Part shown: in pieces, positions 21,495 through 33,408 of the stretch
Numbering within the stretch: the first letter of the stretch is position 1
Layout: each line of letters starts with the position of its first letter
From: Ustilaginoidea virens
Taxonomy: Eukaryota; Ascomycota; Sordariomycetes; Hypocreales; Clavicipitaceae
DNA: 64,000 nt
Direction of reading: 5' to 3'
Assembly: GCF_000687475.1 (NCBI RefSeq)
Contig: NC_057316.1
Span: forward strand, 5,828,001-5,892,000
Made by a program: the position numbers and the translations under genes
The notes under the pieces: model-generated
The model's database searches: none
What the model was told of the DNA's origin: nothing
The model's input: the letters and a program-made list of their open reading frames with translations, nothing else

Positions 21495-22213
21495 ATCCGA
21501 CTATATGGGGAGGAGAGAGACACGTCTGATCCGGATGGAACGTTTGATCTGGGACGGGGAAAAGACCTCGGATAAGGTGGATGCGGCCATGCAGGCACGG
21601 CAAGTTAAAGGGCCCAGACTTTTTCATGGACACTCGAGTAATCGTTTCTATTGCAGTCATGCCGGGATGCAGATAAAGGGCGCAAAAGTACGCCTGGTCC
21701 CGATGCAAAACAGCACCACTTGTCCCTCCGATCCAACGTGGGAAATCAAACACCCAGACGGAAGACGAAAACGAGGGGGAATAAAAGATCGATGGCGCTG
21801 TGGATGCCATCTGCCCCGCCTGATTTTTCGACTTGCCCTTTCGTAGCCCATGAGAAAAGTTACATGTGTGGTTCTGTAACATCCTGTTTCATGTCATGAC
21901 TCTGACCACCGCCCCCCTCCCTTCTCTTCTCTTCTCTGCCCCGACGGGGCGGCATGTGCTTCTCGCTACCGCGTAGCTAGACATGGTGTTCGCCTGGGAC
22001 ATGTTTACTACATGGCCCGGTATCCCGTAAATAACCCCTCCCCGCCATGGACAGTGACTTCGTGCGAGTCGTGCTTTCCCCTTTTTCCCCAGCCTACCTA
22101 CAATGATCGAATACAGCTTGATCAAGACGATTTAAAAAATTGAAGCGGTTCGCCGGCGCCTTCACCCACGCCTGTGCTTCGTATCCACACCCAGTTCATT
22201 TGCATTTGCCCGA
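21495..22213. other. Intergenic between convergent genes
   Basis: Open frames here (21651-21899 and others) lack family resemblance and conflict in phase with the previous gene. I see no supported gene. Confidence 0.5.
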
Positions 22214-24391
22214 TTAATGTATTCGCTTTCGTTTTCTGTCATCGTCGCCTCGAAGATCATCGTCCTCTTCGGATCGTTCGGCAGTATCGCTCGGGTTTAG
22301 GATGTGGGCCATGCTGCCGCGTCGCGTTGGAGGCGCAGACGAGTCTTTAAATAGCAGCCCTTTGCCGTCCCTGCTACCGGCCAAGTTCCACGACCAGCCA
22401 CCAAAGGCGTCGGCTCCGTTACTGACGCCATTGGCGGGAACGTGGGGAGGCAGGCAAGGAGGTGGTGGCGGCGGCGGCGGAGGAGGAGGAGGAGGGGGGT
22501 GAGGTGGAGTGGTTGGGCGAGATTGCGGGTGCGAGTGGGTGGGTGCCTGTAGTGAGTATGTTGATATTGATTCCCTGATGCGCTGATCTTCAGGGAGGGT
22601 CCCCCGGCCAGGAGACGGAGGCCATGGACCTGGCACGTTGGAGCCGGAAAAGTGCGAGGTTGCGGGTTGCCAGCCGTGAGCTCGGATGTCTGCGGCTGTA
22701 TGCCTTCGAGCAAGGCTGGCGGGTGGAGTTTCAACGTTGGAAAGAGGATGCGGAGGACCTGGTGCTGGCGGAGCCGCGGCATTCCGTAAAGGAGAGGACT
22801 GTGTGGTGGTGGTGGTGGTGGTGGTGGCGGCCGTGGTTGTTGTGGTGCTACTGCTGCTGCCACCGATGGAGCCATAAGCTCGGCGCGAGCCCAACCACAG
22901 GTTTGGAGGAACCGTCGGTCGATACAGCGGTTGCCCGCGAGCTTGCGTTTGAGGCACCGTCAATCCACCTGCCTGACGTCTGGTATCGTCTTGCGGTAGT
23001 TGCCGAGGCGAAACGGGAGTGTTGTCAACGTTGCCAAAGTATTGTGGTTGTCGGCTCCCGAAGGGTGCTTCGTGAAGCTCGTCGGGAGAGCGAATCGTTT
23101 CAGCCTGTCTTTGCATTTCTGCTTGCAGAGTGAGGACTAGAGAGCATCGTCAGTCGTCAGTTGGTCGGGGGTTCAAACAACATCGTGTAGTCAGTCTGTG
23201 CTCAAACCTAAAAGGATGGGCCAACCTACCGTCGCGATGGACAGCACTGTCAGGAGGGAGGAAGGACAGCACGGCCCGGGATAGCTCCTGAGTAAAATGG
23301 AGTAAGCGGGCCAAGGTCTCTGCGGTAGCTTGGTTCCTCACGTGCATGTAGTGCGCACTCTCTTCGCTTCGCTGCAAGCGAGCACTAACATCGTAAAGCG
23401 TGTGCTCGAGATTGGCAAGCCGGCCTTCGACGGTGTCTGGAGGGACCGGAACTGGTTCGGCAGGTGTGCCCGGCTGCGACGAGGGTGGTTTGGGAAAGTT
23501 GGTCTCGCGGTGAACCAAGGCATGCCGGCTAGCTCTTCGTTTTATATCACGCAACCCTGCAATGTCACCGCGCTTGAAACTGCCATTGCCATGCTTGAAC
23601 TCCCACAACGTCGTGTCCGGGTTACCAGTATGGAAAACATCGCGCTCTAGGTTTCCATGCCATCAGAATTATTGCGCAACAACAAAGAAGCCAGGAAAAA
23701 AGACGAAAAAGAAGAAGAAAAGAGGAGGGAAAGAGGAGGGAAAGAGGGGGGGGGGCTTACCCTTGTGGAAGCCATACATGTTGAGTTGACGGACAAAGGA
23801 CGAGATGTTGGTGTGCTTGAAATATTGCCTTGAGACTCAGAATCAGAGAATGCATGATAGGCAATATGACAAGGATTCACTTACGACAAAACCTTGGAAA
23901 AGTCGGCAGTGGGAGACATGACAAAACTCTCCGCATTGCTGGACCAGGATATCAGGTGCTGGATACTGCTGTCTTCGAGCATGCTATTGAGCCAGTCAGT
24001 GTCCAGATTTCGCAACTTTTCCGAGAATATTTTGTATCGAGGCCGAGGTGTATAAGAAAAAAAAAAAAAAAAAAGGGGGGGGGGGGGGGGGTCTGCGCAT
24101 GTCATCTCACTTGTATAGCTTGTGAATGAAGGCTGTCTGCACAATCTTGGGCTGGTGTACCGTCGAGGATGTTGCTGAAGGTGGAGCAGGCATGTTCGAT
24201 GGAAGCGCGGCGCATGGAACCTGGTCGTTGCCCGGCGCATGATTCGGGCGACTGATGGACTTGCCGTTGGTCTCTGGTTCAGCATTCAGAGTTGAAGGGG
24301 ACGACGTAACATCCATGGCATCGAGAGCAGAGGTGGAGGTGGAGGACATGGTGATGGCGAGCGCGGGGACGGGAACGATGCGAGTACCCAT
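22214..24391 (-). CDS. HSF-type DNA-binding regulator, SFL1-like
   Basis: Exons, in transcript order, 24391-24111, 23983-23885, 23828-23761, 23646-23230, 23136-22214; 595 aa (a second ATG at 24349 would remove 14 aa). The HSF-type DNA-binding domain spans about residues 83-190 and is split over four exons; the joins give FIHKLYNMLED, SKVLSQYFKHTN, SSFVRQLNMYGFHK and WEFKHGNGSFKRGD. A helical heptad-like segment follows (LANLEHTLYDVSARLQRSEE), then a long Ser/Pro/Thr-rich tail with Thr and Pro homopolymers and a basic end (DDDRKRKRIH). The short coiled coil and the SFVRQLNMYGFHK helix match the Sfl1/Flo8-suppressor branch better than classical heat-shock factor. Role as regulator of morphology or adhesion is inferred from yeast. 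Intron 1 holds a C17-T16 homopolymer junction (coding strand). Confidence 0.85.
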
Positions 24392-24818
24392 TGACCCCTC
24401 CAGTTCGCGTGGTTGCAGTTGACTCTCTCTCTTTTTTTCTTTCCTTTTTTGTACTTTTTGCCTCTGTGTCCTATGGAAGCCTAATGGCGACCTCTATTTA
24501 GGGCTGGCGAGGGAAAAAGAAGGAGAGAAAAAGCAACAGGTTAGCATGGTTGAGTGCATGCAACGGCAAGATCCGCCAACTGCTCGCAAGGACAGACAGA
24601 GAAAGAAGCAGAAGGGGGCTTTTCGCAGCGGGGACGACGAAGAAAGAGGCGGTTTGTCCAGCTCACCACATCTCCACCACCCACGGTGGCTAAGGGGCCA
24701 AGAGGAGGAACAGATGAGGATGACGATGAGGGAGATGTCTGTCGGAGAAAACGGAGCGTCGATTCGGAAGCGTGCGGTTTGTTGCTGCCGCTGTCGATGC
24801 CGCTGTTGCTGCCGATGT

Positions 24819-24888
24819 TGCTGTCGCTGACGCTGTCGCTGACGCTGTCGCTGACGCTGTCGCTGACGCTGTCGCTGACGCTGTGCTT

Positions 24889-24922
<34 letters not shown>
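24819..24922. repeat. 12-bp tandem repeat (GCTGTCGCTGAC) then T-run
   Basis: About five copies of GCTGTCGCTGAC end near 24882 and are followed by a run of about 30 T. It lies some 430 bp upstream of the HSF-type gene. Boundaries are approximate. Confidence 0.75.
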
Positions 24923-24923
<1 letters not shown>

Positions 24924-26264
24924 GTCAATGTCGCGCGAGAGGTGTGGTGAGAGCAGAGGAAAGGGATTGCGCAGGTTGCAAGGATGGGGTTGTCCCAATA
25001 GCCCAGCAAGCTGGCGCAGGACGCGAGAGAGCTATGGCCAGACGGAGAACGGGCACGGTCTCCTGAAGGCGCGAGCTTTGCAGCGATGAACGGATGCGCT
25101 GACGCTGCAGAAGGAAAAAGAGCGGCAAGAAGGGGAAATTTCGGTCGGGCTCACGATGCACGCTCGGCGGCAGGTATGCACAAGTCAAGATGTCATTTGG
25201 ATGATGGATGCTGATCTGGTCAAGTCAGTTGCTTCGACTTGCTTGCATGTGTGAGAGGACAGCAAAGAGGCTGCCGTATACGGAGTGCAGGTGTGGGAAG
25301 GGAAGGTGGAAAGGCCCGGTACTTGATGGCGGAGAGCCAGATCCACCGCGCCGATGGCAATACCCATGATGCTACCAGACATGTACGGAGTCCTGCTGGT
25401 ACGAGGTTGGAGACATCAATTGATACATGGCATTGATTGAAGCAAAGCTACTGTAGAAAGTCGGGGGCGGTTCAGTGGTCCTGGCTCCAGTGGTACGTAT
25501 TGACGTACCTTAGGTACTGTCGACAATACCAGTTGACCTAATATTACAGTGACTGACTGTAGGTACTCCGTACATGTCTGGTTCCCACCTGCAGGAGGTG
25601 GTTGGCCTAAGTTAGGTTAGTGCCCCAGGCCTAGGTTGGGTCCCCCCGGACCCTCGTGCAAGGGGTCGAATTGCTAGCCGCATGTGCAGTTCGGAGCTTG
25701 GGGTTATCAATCGTTTTCGTTCCAGGCTTCCAGCATCGTTACAGACCGACTAGACCCCAGCGTGGCCCTAGAAACGGACGGGGGAAGTTTGGCTGGACCA
25801 GCAGCCGAATAGAGCGATCAATTTTGAACCCACAATGCAGTGAATGCACCTGTGCGAATAACTTGAAAAAAAGTTTCAGCTCCTTGGAAGCAGGGGTTGG
25901 TTGGTTGGACTGGTTGGTTGTGGGTCGGGGAGGGGGGGTGGGGGTAAGAGGGGGGCAGCTGCTTCAACGCCGTGGTCCGCGAGCTCCAGACTGGAAGCTT
26001 CAACTGCATAAGCGGTGCCAAGCTTTTGCTCCGAAACAGCCTGGAGGGCTTCAATCTGGTGAGAGGTATTAAGTTTAGGTTAGGTAAGGTCTCAACTGGT
26101 ACCCGGGAGGTATTGATGTCGGCAATGGGCACTGGGGTCAGGCCAGGTACCACCACCTGAGTGCGGTACAGGAGCTAGTACATACAATGCGATAGCTCGC
26201 ATCGGCACGCACATGCACGCCGCGCCAACGACCTGCTGCTGTTCCTTACATCTACCTCCTAGCT

Positions 26265-26330
26265 TCTAGGTACCTAGGTACCTAGGTACCTAGGTACCAA
26301 CAGGTATGGTACCTAAGGTACCTAGCTAAG
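26265..26330. repeat. GGTACCTA palindromic tandem repeat
   Basis: Four copies in a row of CTAGGTAC, then two spaced copies. Each unit is palindromic, so the whole tract could form hairpins. Confidence 0.8.
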
Positions 26331-26608
26331 CTGGTAGGTGTACTCCGTAGGTTATATTGCGTCCTTGACAAGATGCAACGGAAAATTGGCTGCCGAGAAC
26401 AGTCCATGTCGTCTCAATGGTACCAGGCGCTTCAGGCTGTCGGGCTGTCGGCCAGCTGCAGCTAGCTGGTGGTTGGCAATTGCCGGCGTGTCTGGTTACT
26501 GCTGGGTCCAATGGAGGAGAGCTATTTTCGTCATTGCCTCGCCGGCAGGGAAGCCACGACCGGATTTGCCTGCAGGATATGCCGGCACTGAACATTTGGG
26601 AAAGAGGG

Positions 26609-26701
26609 AAGGAAAAGAAAAGAAAAGAAAAGAAAAGAAAAGAAAAGAAAAGAAAAGAAAAGAAAAGAAAGAAAAGAAAAGAAAAGAAAGAAAAGAAAAG
26701 A
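26609..26701. repeat. AAAAG pentanucleotide microsatellite
   Basis: About 18 copies of GAAAA/AAAAG with two 4-nt interruptions. Confidence 0.9.
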
Positions 26702-27580
26702 ATACCCAGGAGAGGAATCCCCCTTCTCGAAAGGGCCAGCTTCATCATACTTGGAACCTGAAGTTGGGACGTGCTCGAATAAATCGGCCGTCAACGTGTG
26801 TCTTCTCTCAGCAAGCTGGTCAGTCAGTCAGCCAGCCACTCATCACTCGTCACATCACTGTCTGTCAGTCCACGAGAGTGCCACACAGACCCGTTCACTA
26901 TGTCAGTTCGGGGGATCCAAGGCTCTGCTCTGGCTTTCATCATTGTTCTGACCCAAACCCCTCCCTCCCCTCCGCCCAAACACGGCCCGTCACGGAAGAC
27001 CGGGCCAGTGCGGCATGGTACTGTACGTCGAGCTGCGGCACTCGGCTCGAGCTAAAGCCCACTAGCTGCTCGAGCTTAGAGGTTACCAGCAGGCATCACG
27101 GTTCAATGGTATGTATCAACTAACTCATTCCAGACGAGAAGGGGGCTAGTTTTCTCGCAGCAGTGCAAACTAACCTTGGACGGACCGTGACCCCTGAAAC
27201 GGGCCATCGTCTCCACATCTGCGGCCGTTTTGACGCCATGTCATCTCCAGCTTGGCGGATAGCCTGCGCTAGACGGCAGACGGGTCATGCCTGGCAGCCT
27301 CCGCCCGCCAGGAGCTTGCTTAGATTGGTGATGTCTCCTCGAATCGTCGCGGCTTGCAGACTCGCACCCCCCCCCCTCCTCCCCCCCAGGGCTCCAGTGG
27401 TGTTATTATTTCCCGGCAGCTTGTTCCACGGCGCATCCATCCCCAACGGCCCATGAGTGTTACATAGCACCAGACTCACCACGGACTACGCATGCACGGC
27501 CCTCCCCACCGTTTGGAAGCCGGTTCGGTTCTGCAGGTGCGGTGCTGCCGGAAGAACCAGTTGACGGGTTGATGGCAGCA

Positions 27581-27650
27581 GCAGCCAGCGGCAGCCAGCG
27601 GCAGCCAGCGGCAGCCAGCGGCAGCCAGCGGCAGCCAGCGGCAGCCAGCA
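27581..27650. repeat. 10-bp tandem repeat GCAGCCAGCG
   Basis: Seven copies head to tail, the last differing at its final base. The period of 10 is not a multiple of 3, so it is not a protein repeat. Confidence 0.9.
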
Positions 27651-28567
27651 GCAGCACCTCCGTGTTCGGGGCCGGGAAATCGTCATGCGTCTTGGCGAAT
27701 CAGGAGGGGCAGCTGGGTCTGGCCATCCGATAATCGAGTCTGGACTGCTCACTGCTTTGTTTTCCACTGCCCACGATGCCCGCCATTCGCACGACGCAAC
27801 ACCATGCTGCGACTTATTCATCTTAACCCTGCTGGGATTGCCGCAAGTCAGAGCCGTTGTGGAAACGATCTGCCGCCCCTATAGTGGGGAAACCCATGGG
27901 GCTCAAAACCCTCCAACTTAATTCCCAGCCATTCAACTCGGACACGGAATGCCTAGATGGGAGCGTGCGGAGACTGTTGCGCGCAATAGCGAGAGATGCC
28001 CGGGCCCTGTAAAATGTACGGCGTACTCCGAACTGCGAACCATGATATGTACATTAGCAGGTAGGTAGGAGGCATTGTACATAGGACATCTTGGCCAGGG
28101 CCCGTATCTCTGCATCTCCGCACCGTCGTCTATTAATATTCCGGGTTCCCCATCTTTGCCGTTCCTGCAACCTAAACATGTGCTGCAACATGAACCATGT
28201 GCGTTGTCGACGAGGAACCAAGCCCAGGGGTCACCGTCACCGTCCAAGACTCTTAATCACACTGGCCCTGCACCGTACTGCCAGGCGTGACGGGCTACAG
28301 ACTCGGGAGTAATGTTTGCCGGACAGACCACAGACGCTCTGCTCGTCGCTTGGCTCGCGTCCGGCAAAGTCGACACGCGCGTTGAAGCAACCAAGCAACC
28401 AACTTCGGTCCAGCAAGGCACCGCACATGCTCACTCAGGAGTACGTGGCACGCAACATTGTCGTTATCATGCTTGTCAACGGGGGCATGACATTGCATAA
28501 ACCAGGCCGTCATGAACATTCTATTCCAGAATATGGGGTGCGTACGTCTCGAGATAGCACGTAGCAA

Positions 28568-28607
28568 CCCCCCCCCCCCCCCCCAAAAAAAAAAAAAAAA
28601 AAAAAAA
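28568..28607. repeat. C17-A23 homopolymer junction
   Basis: A run of 17 C directly joined to a run of 23 A, about 200 bp downstream of the CTF4 stop codon. Confidence 0.9.
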
Positions 28608-28805
28608 GCGTTTGCGCAGAAGGATATTCGTAAAACACATCCACATCCTATCCAACTTGCGGTACCGGCCCGGTTCCGTGGTTCCTTGTGTGAACAAGAT
28701 TCGTACCATGATAGCCCAAGGGAAGAAATAAAGTGCGGGGGGAAAGAAAAGGGGAAAAAAGCAAAAGCAAAAGCGAAAAAAATGAAATGAGAAAAAAACC
28801 CACGA

Positions 28806-29218
28806 TCACGGCGTCTCAGCCTCGCCGCTCACCCGCTTTTCTCCCAGCTCCCGAATCTTGTCTCCCAGAATGGTCCGCCCATACCGCTCGGCCACCTTGC
28901 CCGCCGCCTCCATCATCCGCCCTGTCCGGTCGCGCATCAGCTCCACCATCTCCAACGCACGCATCCCGCGGTCCTCGCCTTGCCGGCACTCGACCGCCAG
29001 AAGCTGCAGGAGCGTCTTGTCGATTTCCAGCTCCATCCGAGAAAGCAGCGACCGCTGCGCGTGGTTCCCCGACGTGGCGTCGACCAGGTCACGCAGCTGC
29101 GCGCTCTGCACTCCCTTGAGGATGAATTGCTGCTCGAGTTTCCTGCTCTCGGCTGTCTCGTCATCCTCGTCGTCACCCCCGCCGCCATCCTTGTTCTCTT
29201 CTCCCTCGCTTTCGCCCT

Positions 29219-29252
<34 letters not shown>

Positions 29253-31597
29253 GCCTGACTCGTCGCCGCTCCCGCCGGTGTCGGCCATTTCCGCATCTTC
29301 GCCATGCAGCGATCCACGCTTGTTCTTCTTCTTCTTCTTCTTCCTCGTCCCTGCCTTGTCCTCTGGCGGTGACGATAGGGGAATGGAAAAGTCAAACTCT
29401 GATAGAAGAGGTCGCGGGAAGTAGGGGTACTGGTCCCCTCCCTTGAGGATGATGCAGAGAAACTTCTCGTCCGCTACGGCTATTGGGAAGTACGTCTCGT
29501 TTTTCCTGCCAGATACCAGGCGTGGCAAGAGCTTGGTGTCCAGTAGTGGTATCCAGGAAGCACGAGACGGCTGACGCCAATGCAACAGCGTGAGCAACGT
29601 GCCGGTGGAGTCGTATATGCATGGGTCCTGGGAAGAGTGTCAGGAGAGTAGAGTACCGAGGCAGAAGAAAAGGGGGAAAAAAAAAAAGAGAGAGAGAGAG
29701 AGAGAGGGAGGGAGAGAGAAAAACTCACGCCGCGATCTGAAAAGAAAACACCCTTTACTGTGGCTCCTTCAGGCAGAGCCACGATGTCCTCGTTCTGACA
29801 TATCTCGTCGCGCTTGATGTTCTCAATCGTGTACAAAAGTCGCGTCTTTCCGTCTGATCCTACAGGACCATTGCCCATCGTCAGGACATAATCTCTCCAG
29901 CTGGCACAAGTCACCATTGGACAGCTCTTGGGGCGGTACACTTTGAACGGTATGCCGAACAGGGTGAAGACTCGGACATAGTTGGCCGAAGTGGTCACCG
30001 TCACGAACGACTCGCTTAGAGACATGGCCGTCACCGCCTCTCCCCTTGGCAATTGCGTCCGCCAGTCTGTTCGTTGCGTCCAGCTTTCATGCGGTCTGTA
30101 AAAGATGTACGCAGGAGCATCGTCTTTGGGCGGGCTGCAGAACAGCGTGCCTCGCTCGTTCAGGCAGGCTTTGTCGTAGAGAAAGGTGTCTGTGAAGTGG
30201 AAGTCTCGCTGAAACTCATGGTCGTAGAACTCAACGGTGACGGTGTGGTGTGAATCCTGATCCACGGTCCACACGAACCCAATCATGTTCAAGCAGAGGT
30301 ATTTTCGGTTGCCTCTCCATGGGGTGGACCCCGGCTGAAACGCCTCGTGGTGTTGCGGCGCCATGAGATGCCTTCTTTTGCTGGCCGGATCTCCCCAGGC
30401 ATCGCTTGGATCTCGCATCCGCTTACTGCCCCTGTCGACCACGTAGCCAGCGTTGTCGTCGTTGATGACCCAGCCGTCGTCGTCGTCATCCTCGTCGTCG
30501 TCGTCGAGCATGGAGCCAATGCTCCCCATGGAATGCCTACGAGGTCTGGTGGGAATCGGCGGGGCGGCCTTGTGGCCATTGCTAGGAGGCAACTGGCGGT
30601 TACCCGATATTTCGGACAGAGGATCATGAATGAATGGGGCGGGCTGTGCGTTCAGCTTGAGCAACGGCACCAACTGTTCGGGCAAGAAATCCGAGTATAT
30701 GTAGACTTCACCATCGGTAGTTGTAAAGGAAAGGATGTTCTTGGACGGATGCCAAGCCAGGTCAATGACGTTGGAGTAGTCATATCGTTGAATCACGCTC
30801 TGCGTCTTTGTCTCCCACACCAGGACCTTGCCATCTTTGCTTGCCGAGGCTAACAACGCGCCATTGGGAGACCAAGCAAGAGCGGTAATGTCTGACAAGT
30901 GGCCGTTGGCGAAGCACCTCTGCTTCTCCCAGTCGTTCCTGGAGATTATCTGAACATCTTTGGTGGGCGTGGGCACCGCGAAGGCGCGGCCGTCCGGGTG
31001 CCAAACAACCCTGGTAGACACCTCTGCCTCGCTATCGAAGCTCCCGATGACGCCGTCCACCTTGCGAATGAGCTCAGGCTCCTCGGACGTGAGCGAGTAG
31101 ACGTATATGATGCCGTCGGTGCAGGAAAGCGAGGCCAGTCTGCCGTGGGGATCAAAGGTGACGTGTCGTGCCGGTTTGCTGTGCTCCCGCAAATGCCTGA
31201 CCTGGGTCATGTCACCCGTGTTGACAATCTTGACGGTGAGCTCGTCGCTAGCGACCGCGCACCATTTCGAGTCGCGGGTCAAGGCGACGTCGCGAATGGG
31301 AAGAGTTGAGCGGAGCAGGAACCGTTCAAAATGGGCGCCTTCGACGCTGTACAGGCTGACGGTGCCGTCTTCGGAGCCGACAATGAACGAGTCCTTGCCG
31401 GTGGCAATGGAGACGTTTTGTTCTTGACAGTCGTCAATGTTGGTCGGCTCGCCGTCCGAACCGGTCTTGTAGAGTCGAATGGTGTTGTTGGAGCCGACGG
31501 TGACGAGCCGGACGCCGTCGCTGGTGTAGGCGCAGCGTGTTGTTCCTTGTGTGTGAGCCGGTCGCGGCCGCGGCCTCAATGCTGATGTGGAATCCAT
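28806..31597 (-). CDS. CTF4: Replisome adaptor Ctf4/Mcl1 (AND-1/WDHD1)
   Basis: Exons 31597-29729 and 29627-28806; 896 aa. Ctf4 is the trimeric hub that ties the CMG helicase to DNA polymerase alpha and cohesion factors at forks. N-terminal WD40 propeller over about residues 15-320 (SDGVRLVTVGSNNTIRLYKTG, LAWSPNGALLASASKDGKVLVW), an acidic linker with an Asp run (about 370), the SepB-type propeller (about 400-690: RGNRKYLCLNMIGFVWT, FCSPPKDDAPAYIFYRP, ASWRDYVLTMGNGPVGSDG), a Lys-rich/Asp-Glu-rich linker with long Asp and Glu runs, and a C-terminal helical bundle. There is no HMG box, as expected for fungi. The 101-nt intron joins SDRG to DPCIYDSTGTLLTLLHW in phase 0 and carries a GA repeat. 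SCB and MCB boxes lie just upstream. Confidence 0.93.
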
Positions 31598-32021
31598 CGG
31601 GGCCTTTGAGACGTGTAGACGTGTCCGTGATTTCTCCCTCCCTCACCCGACGTGAGAAGTTGTCATGAACCAGGTGGTGTTGCTGAAAGGGGCGCGAAAA
31701 GGGTCGGTTTGATGTGGAGCTGGACGCGTCTCAAGACGCGTTTCAATTAAACCAGGGGCGGCGCGCGGGGTCTGGTACGTGCTCCGTTGGTGCTAGCTGG
31801 TACCTGTAGGTGCCAGACCTGCGGTAGAGGTACCGGGAGCAGGAGTCGAAGCCAGGTAGGTACGAGCCAGGCCCTTTCAACGTCTGGTGCCCTGGAATAC
31901 ACGACAATGCACAGTCGTAGTTTGGAGTCATAGACGGACGGCCTTTGCACACGCGATTGCTCCATTCTTTCGGTACTCTTCAAAGCTATAGCAGCTACAC
32001 ATCATAAAGTCGGTCTAGAAA
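31598..32021. promoter_or_regulatory. Divergent promoter region, CTF4 / WD40 gene
   Basis: 424 bp between two divergent starts. It holds the SCB/MCB cluster (31693-31741), and a GGTACCTGTAGGTGCC / GAGGTACC inverted-repeat-like stretch near 31798-31835. Confidence 0.6.
31693..31741. promoter_or_regulatory. SCB (CGCGAAAA) and two MCB (ACGCGT) boxes
   Basis: CGCGAAAA at 31693-31700 and ACGCGT at 31724-31729 and 31736-31741, 96 to 144 bp upstream of the CTF4 start codon. In yeasts SBF and MBF bind these boxes to drive G1/S genes. Binding here is inferred from motif and target. Confidence 0.6.
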
Positions 32022-33408
32022 ATGCAATCGGCGAATCGGGACCATTTCTTCGAGACCGAGTAAGTCGCGTCTGTCCTGGTATCATTGCTCTGCCCGCGAA
32101 GCGGCATCTGACTGCCGGCAGTGCGTCTCAAGCCCAGAGGGCCAGGAAGGCTGCCAAAGCAGGAAACAAGCATGGCGATCCCGTGGAACTCAAGTCCAAA
32201 ATCCTCGCAGCGATACCAGGCCCGACGTCGTCGCCTTCATCCATCTTTGTGGCAGAGTCTGCAGGTTCTATCCGGCACGTCGAGCTGAATGTACTCAAAT
32301 CGGCTCCGCCAGTCTCTTCTTGTTCTTTTTCTTTTTCTTCTTCTTCTTCTTCTTCTTCTTCTTCTTCTACTGCTACTGCTACTACTACTCGCGAAAGATC
32401 TCCTCATTTCATTTCTGATGCCACTAGCAGTCACCCGATGCTCAAGCCACGACGTACCGAGGACCGAAAGCCCCCGTCACCTGCCTTGCTCTGGGCGGCA
32501 AAGGCAGCAAAACCATCTTTGGCGGGTGCTGGGACAGAAGCGTCTGGTCATGGGACGTTGAGTCCTGCCGGGTTGGCCGGATATACAGTGGTCACTCCGA
32601 CTTTGTCAAGTGCGTTCTGTGCACCCAGCTGCAGGGCAGGCAAGTTCTCGTCAGCGGAGGTGCGGACAAGAAGATCATCGTGTGGGATGTCGAGTCTGGC
32701 CGTCCGCTGCACACCCTGCAGGATCCGGCGACAAACATGATGGCGGTTCAGCACCTGGCCCTGGACCCTGTCCTCAGCACGGCTTCCGAGGTTGTCCTCG
32801 CGAGTGCCTCTAGCGATCCGCGCATTAGGCGCTGGAAGATCTCCCTGGACCGGTACGAGCAGCTGGCTGAATCGTTTCACGACCGGCCCGGCACGGAGCG
32901 CCTCACGATTGAGGAGCACCACACGAGCGTCTACAAGCTGGTGTTTGATGTGGATGGAGAGGATGTGGATCTGTGGACGGCCAGCGCCGACGGCACCGCC
33001 AAATGTCTCTCGCGGACGCTCGACTTTGTTGCAGACGAGGTCCTGGCGCATGGCGACTACGTGCGTGCGGTGCAACCAACAGAGAACTGGATCTTCACCG
33101 CAGGACGAGATGAGCAGGTAAAGGTCTGGGATAGAACGACGGGGAAGCTCTACTGTGCGCTTCATGGCCACTACGAGGAGATTACGGACCTCGTGCTGCT
33201 TCGCAACACCCAAGGTGTGCCGGAGAAGGTCTGCAGCGTCAGCATTGACAGAACGATTCGAACCTGGCCAGTACAGAAGAGCGATCTGGATCATGTTGTG
33301 AGGCAGATGGAGGATCTCAAGAGGCCGAGCGTGAACGAGATTGAGACGGTTGAAACCCTGTTGACAGCTGAAGAGGAAGCCGAGTTGGCGGAACTTGCGG
33401 ACGATTAG
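32022..33408 (+). CDS. WD40 beta-propeller protein, unnamed
   Basis: Exons 32022-32059, 32122-32290 and 32431-33408; 394 aa. The protein has a short basic N-terminus (QAQRARKAAKAGNKHG) and then about seven WD40 blades: IFVAESAGSIRHVEL, VTCLALGGKGSKTIFGGCWDRSVWSWDV, HSDFVKC...VLVSGGADKKIIVWDV, ASASSDPRIRRWKI, HHTSVYKLVF...LWTASADGTAKCLSR, YVRAV...IFTAGRDEQVKVWDR, and ICSVSIDRTIRTWPV-like. It ends in an acidic helix. Exon 1 uses GTAAGT; intron 2 (32291-32430) has a weak GTACTC donor, chosen because it alone joins the first two blades in frame, and holds a TTC repeat. I do not recognise an orthologue; the propeller suggests a scaffold. It is divergent from CTF4. Confidence 0.78.

Larger units (their letters stand above)
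24392..28805. other. Gene-poor stretch, 4.4 kb, rich in simple repeats
   Basis: No open frame here has convincing codon structure or family resemblance. Contents: a GCTGTCGCTGAC 12-bp tandem repeat with a T30 run, GGTACCTA palindrome clusters (25490-25580, 26265-26330), an AAAAG repeat, a 10-bp GCAGCCAGCG repeat, a C17A23 junction, and three TACTCCGTA motifs. The left end is the promoter of the HSF-type gene. No transposase, tRNA or CRISPR array seen. Confidence 0.6.

Noticed and set aside
21651..21899. Open frame downstream of the short basic protein as its second exon
   Set aside because: Joining at the TTGCAG acceptor in the needed phase stops within seven codons, so the long frame cannot be an exon of that gene.
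22297..22875. 192-residue minus-strand frame within the HSF-type gene
   Set aside because: It is an alternate frame of the Pro/Ser/Thr-rich last exon and lacks its own start context.
25656..26072. 138-residue open frame in the gene-poor stretch
   Set aside because: No recognisable start context, domain or matching splice pattern; it overlaps simple repeats.
27581..27650. Regular short repeats that could suggest a CRISPR-like array
   Set aside because: Units are 10 bp and head to tail without spacers; a simple tandem repeat in a eukaryote.
24392..28805. Transposon or secondary-metabolite insertion in the gene-poor stretch
   Set aside because: No transposase, reverse transcriptase or synthase motif on either strand, and no terminal repeats noticed.
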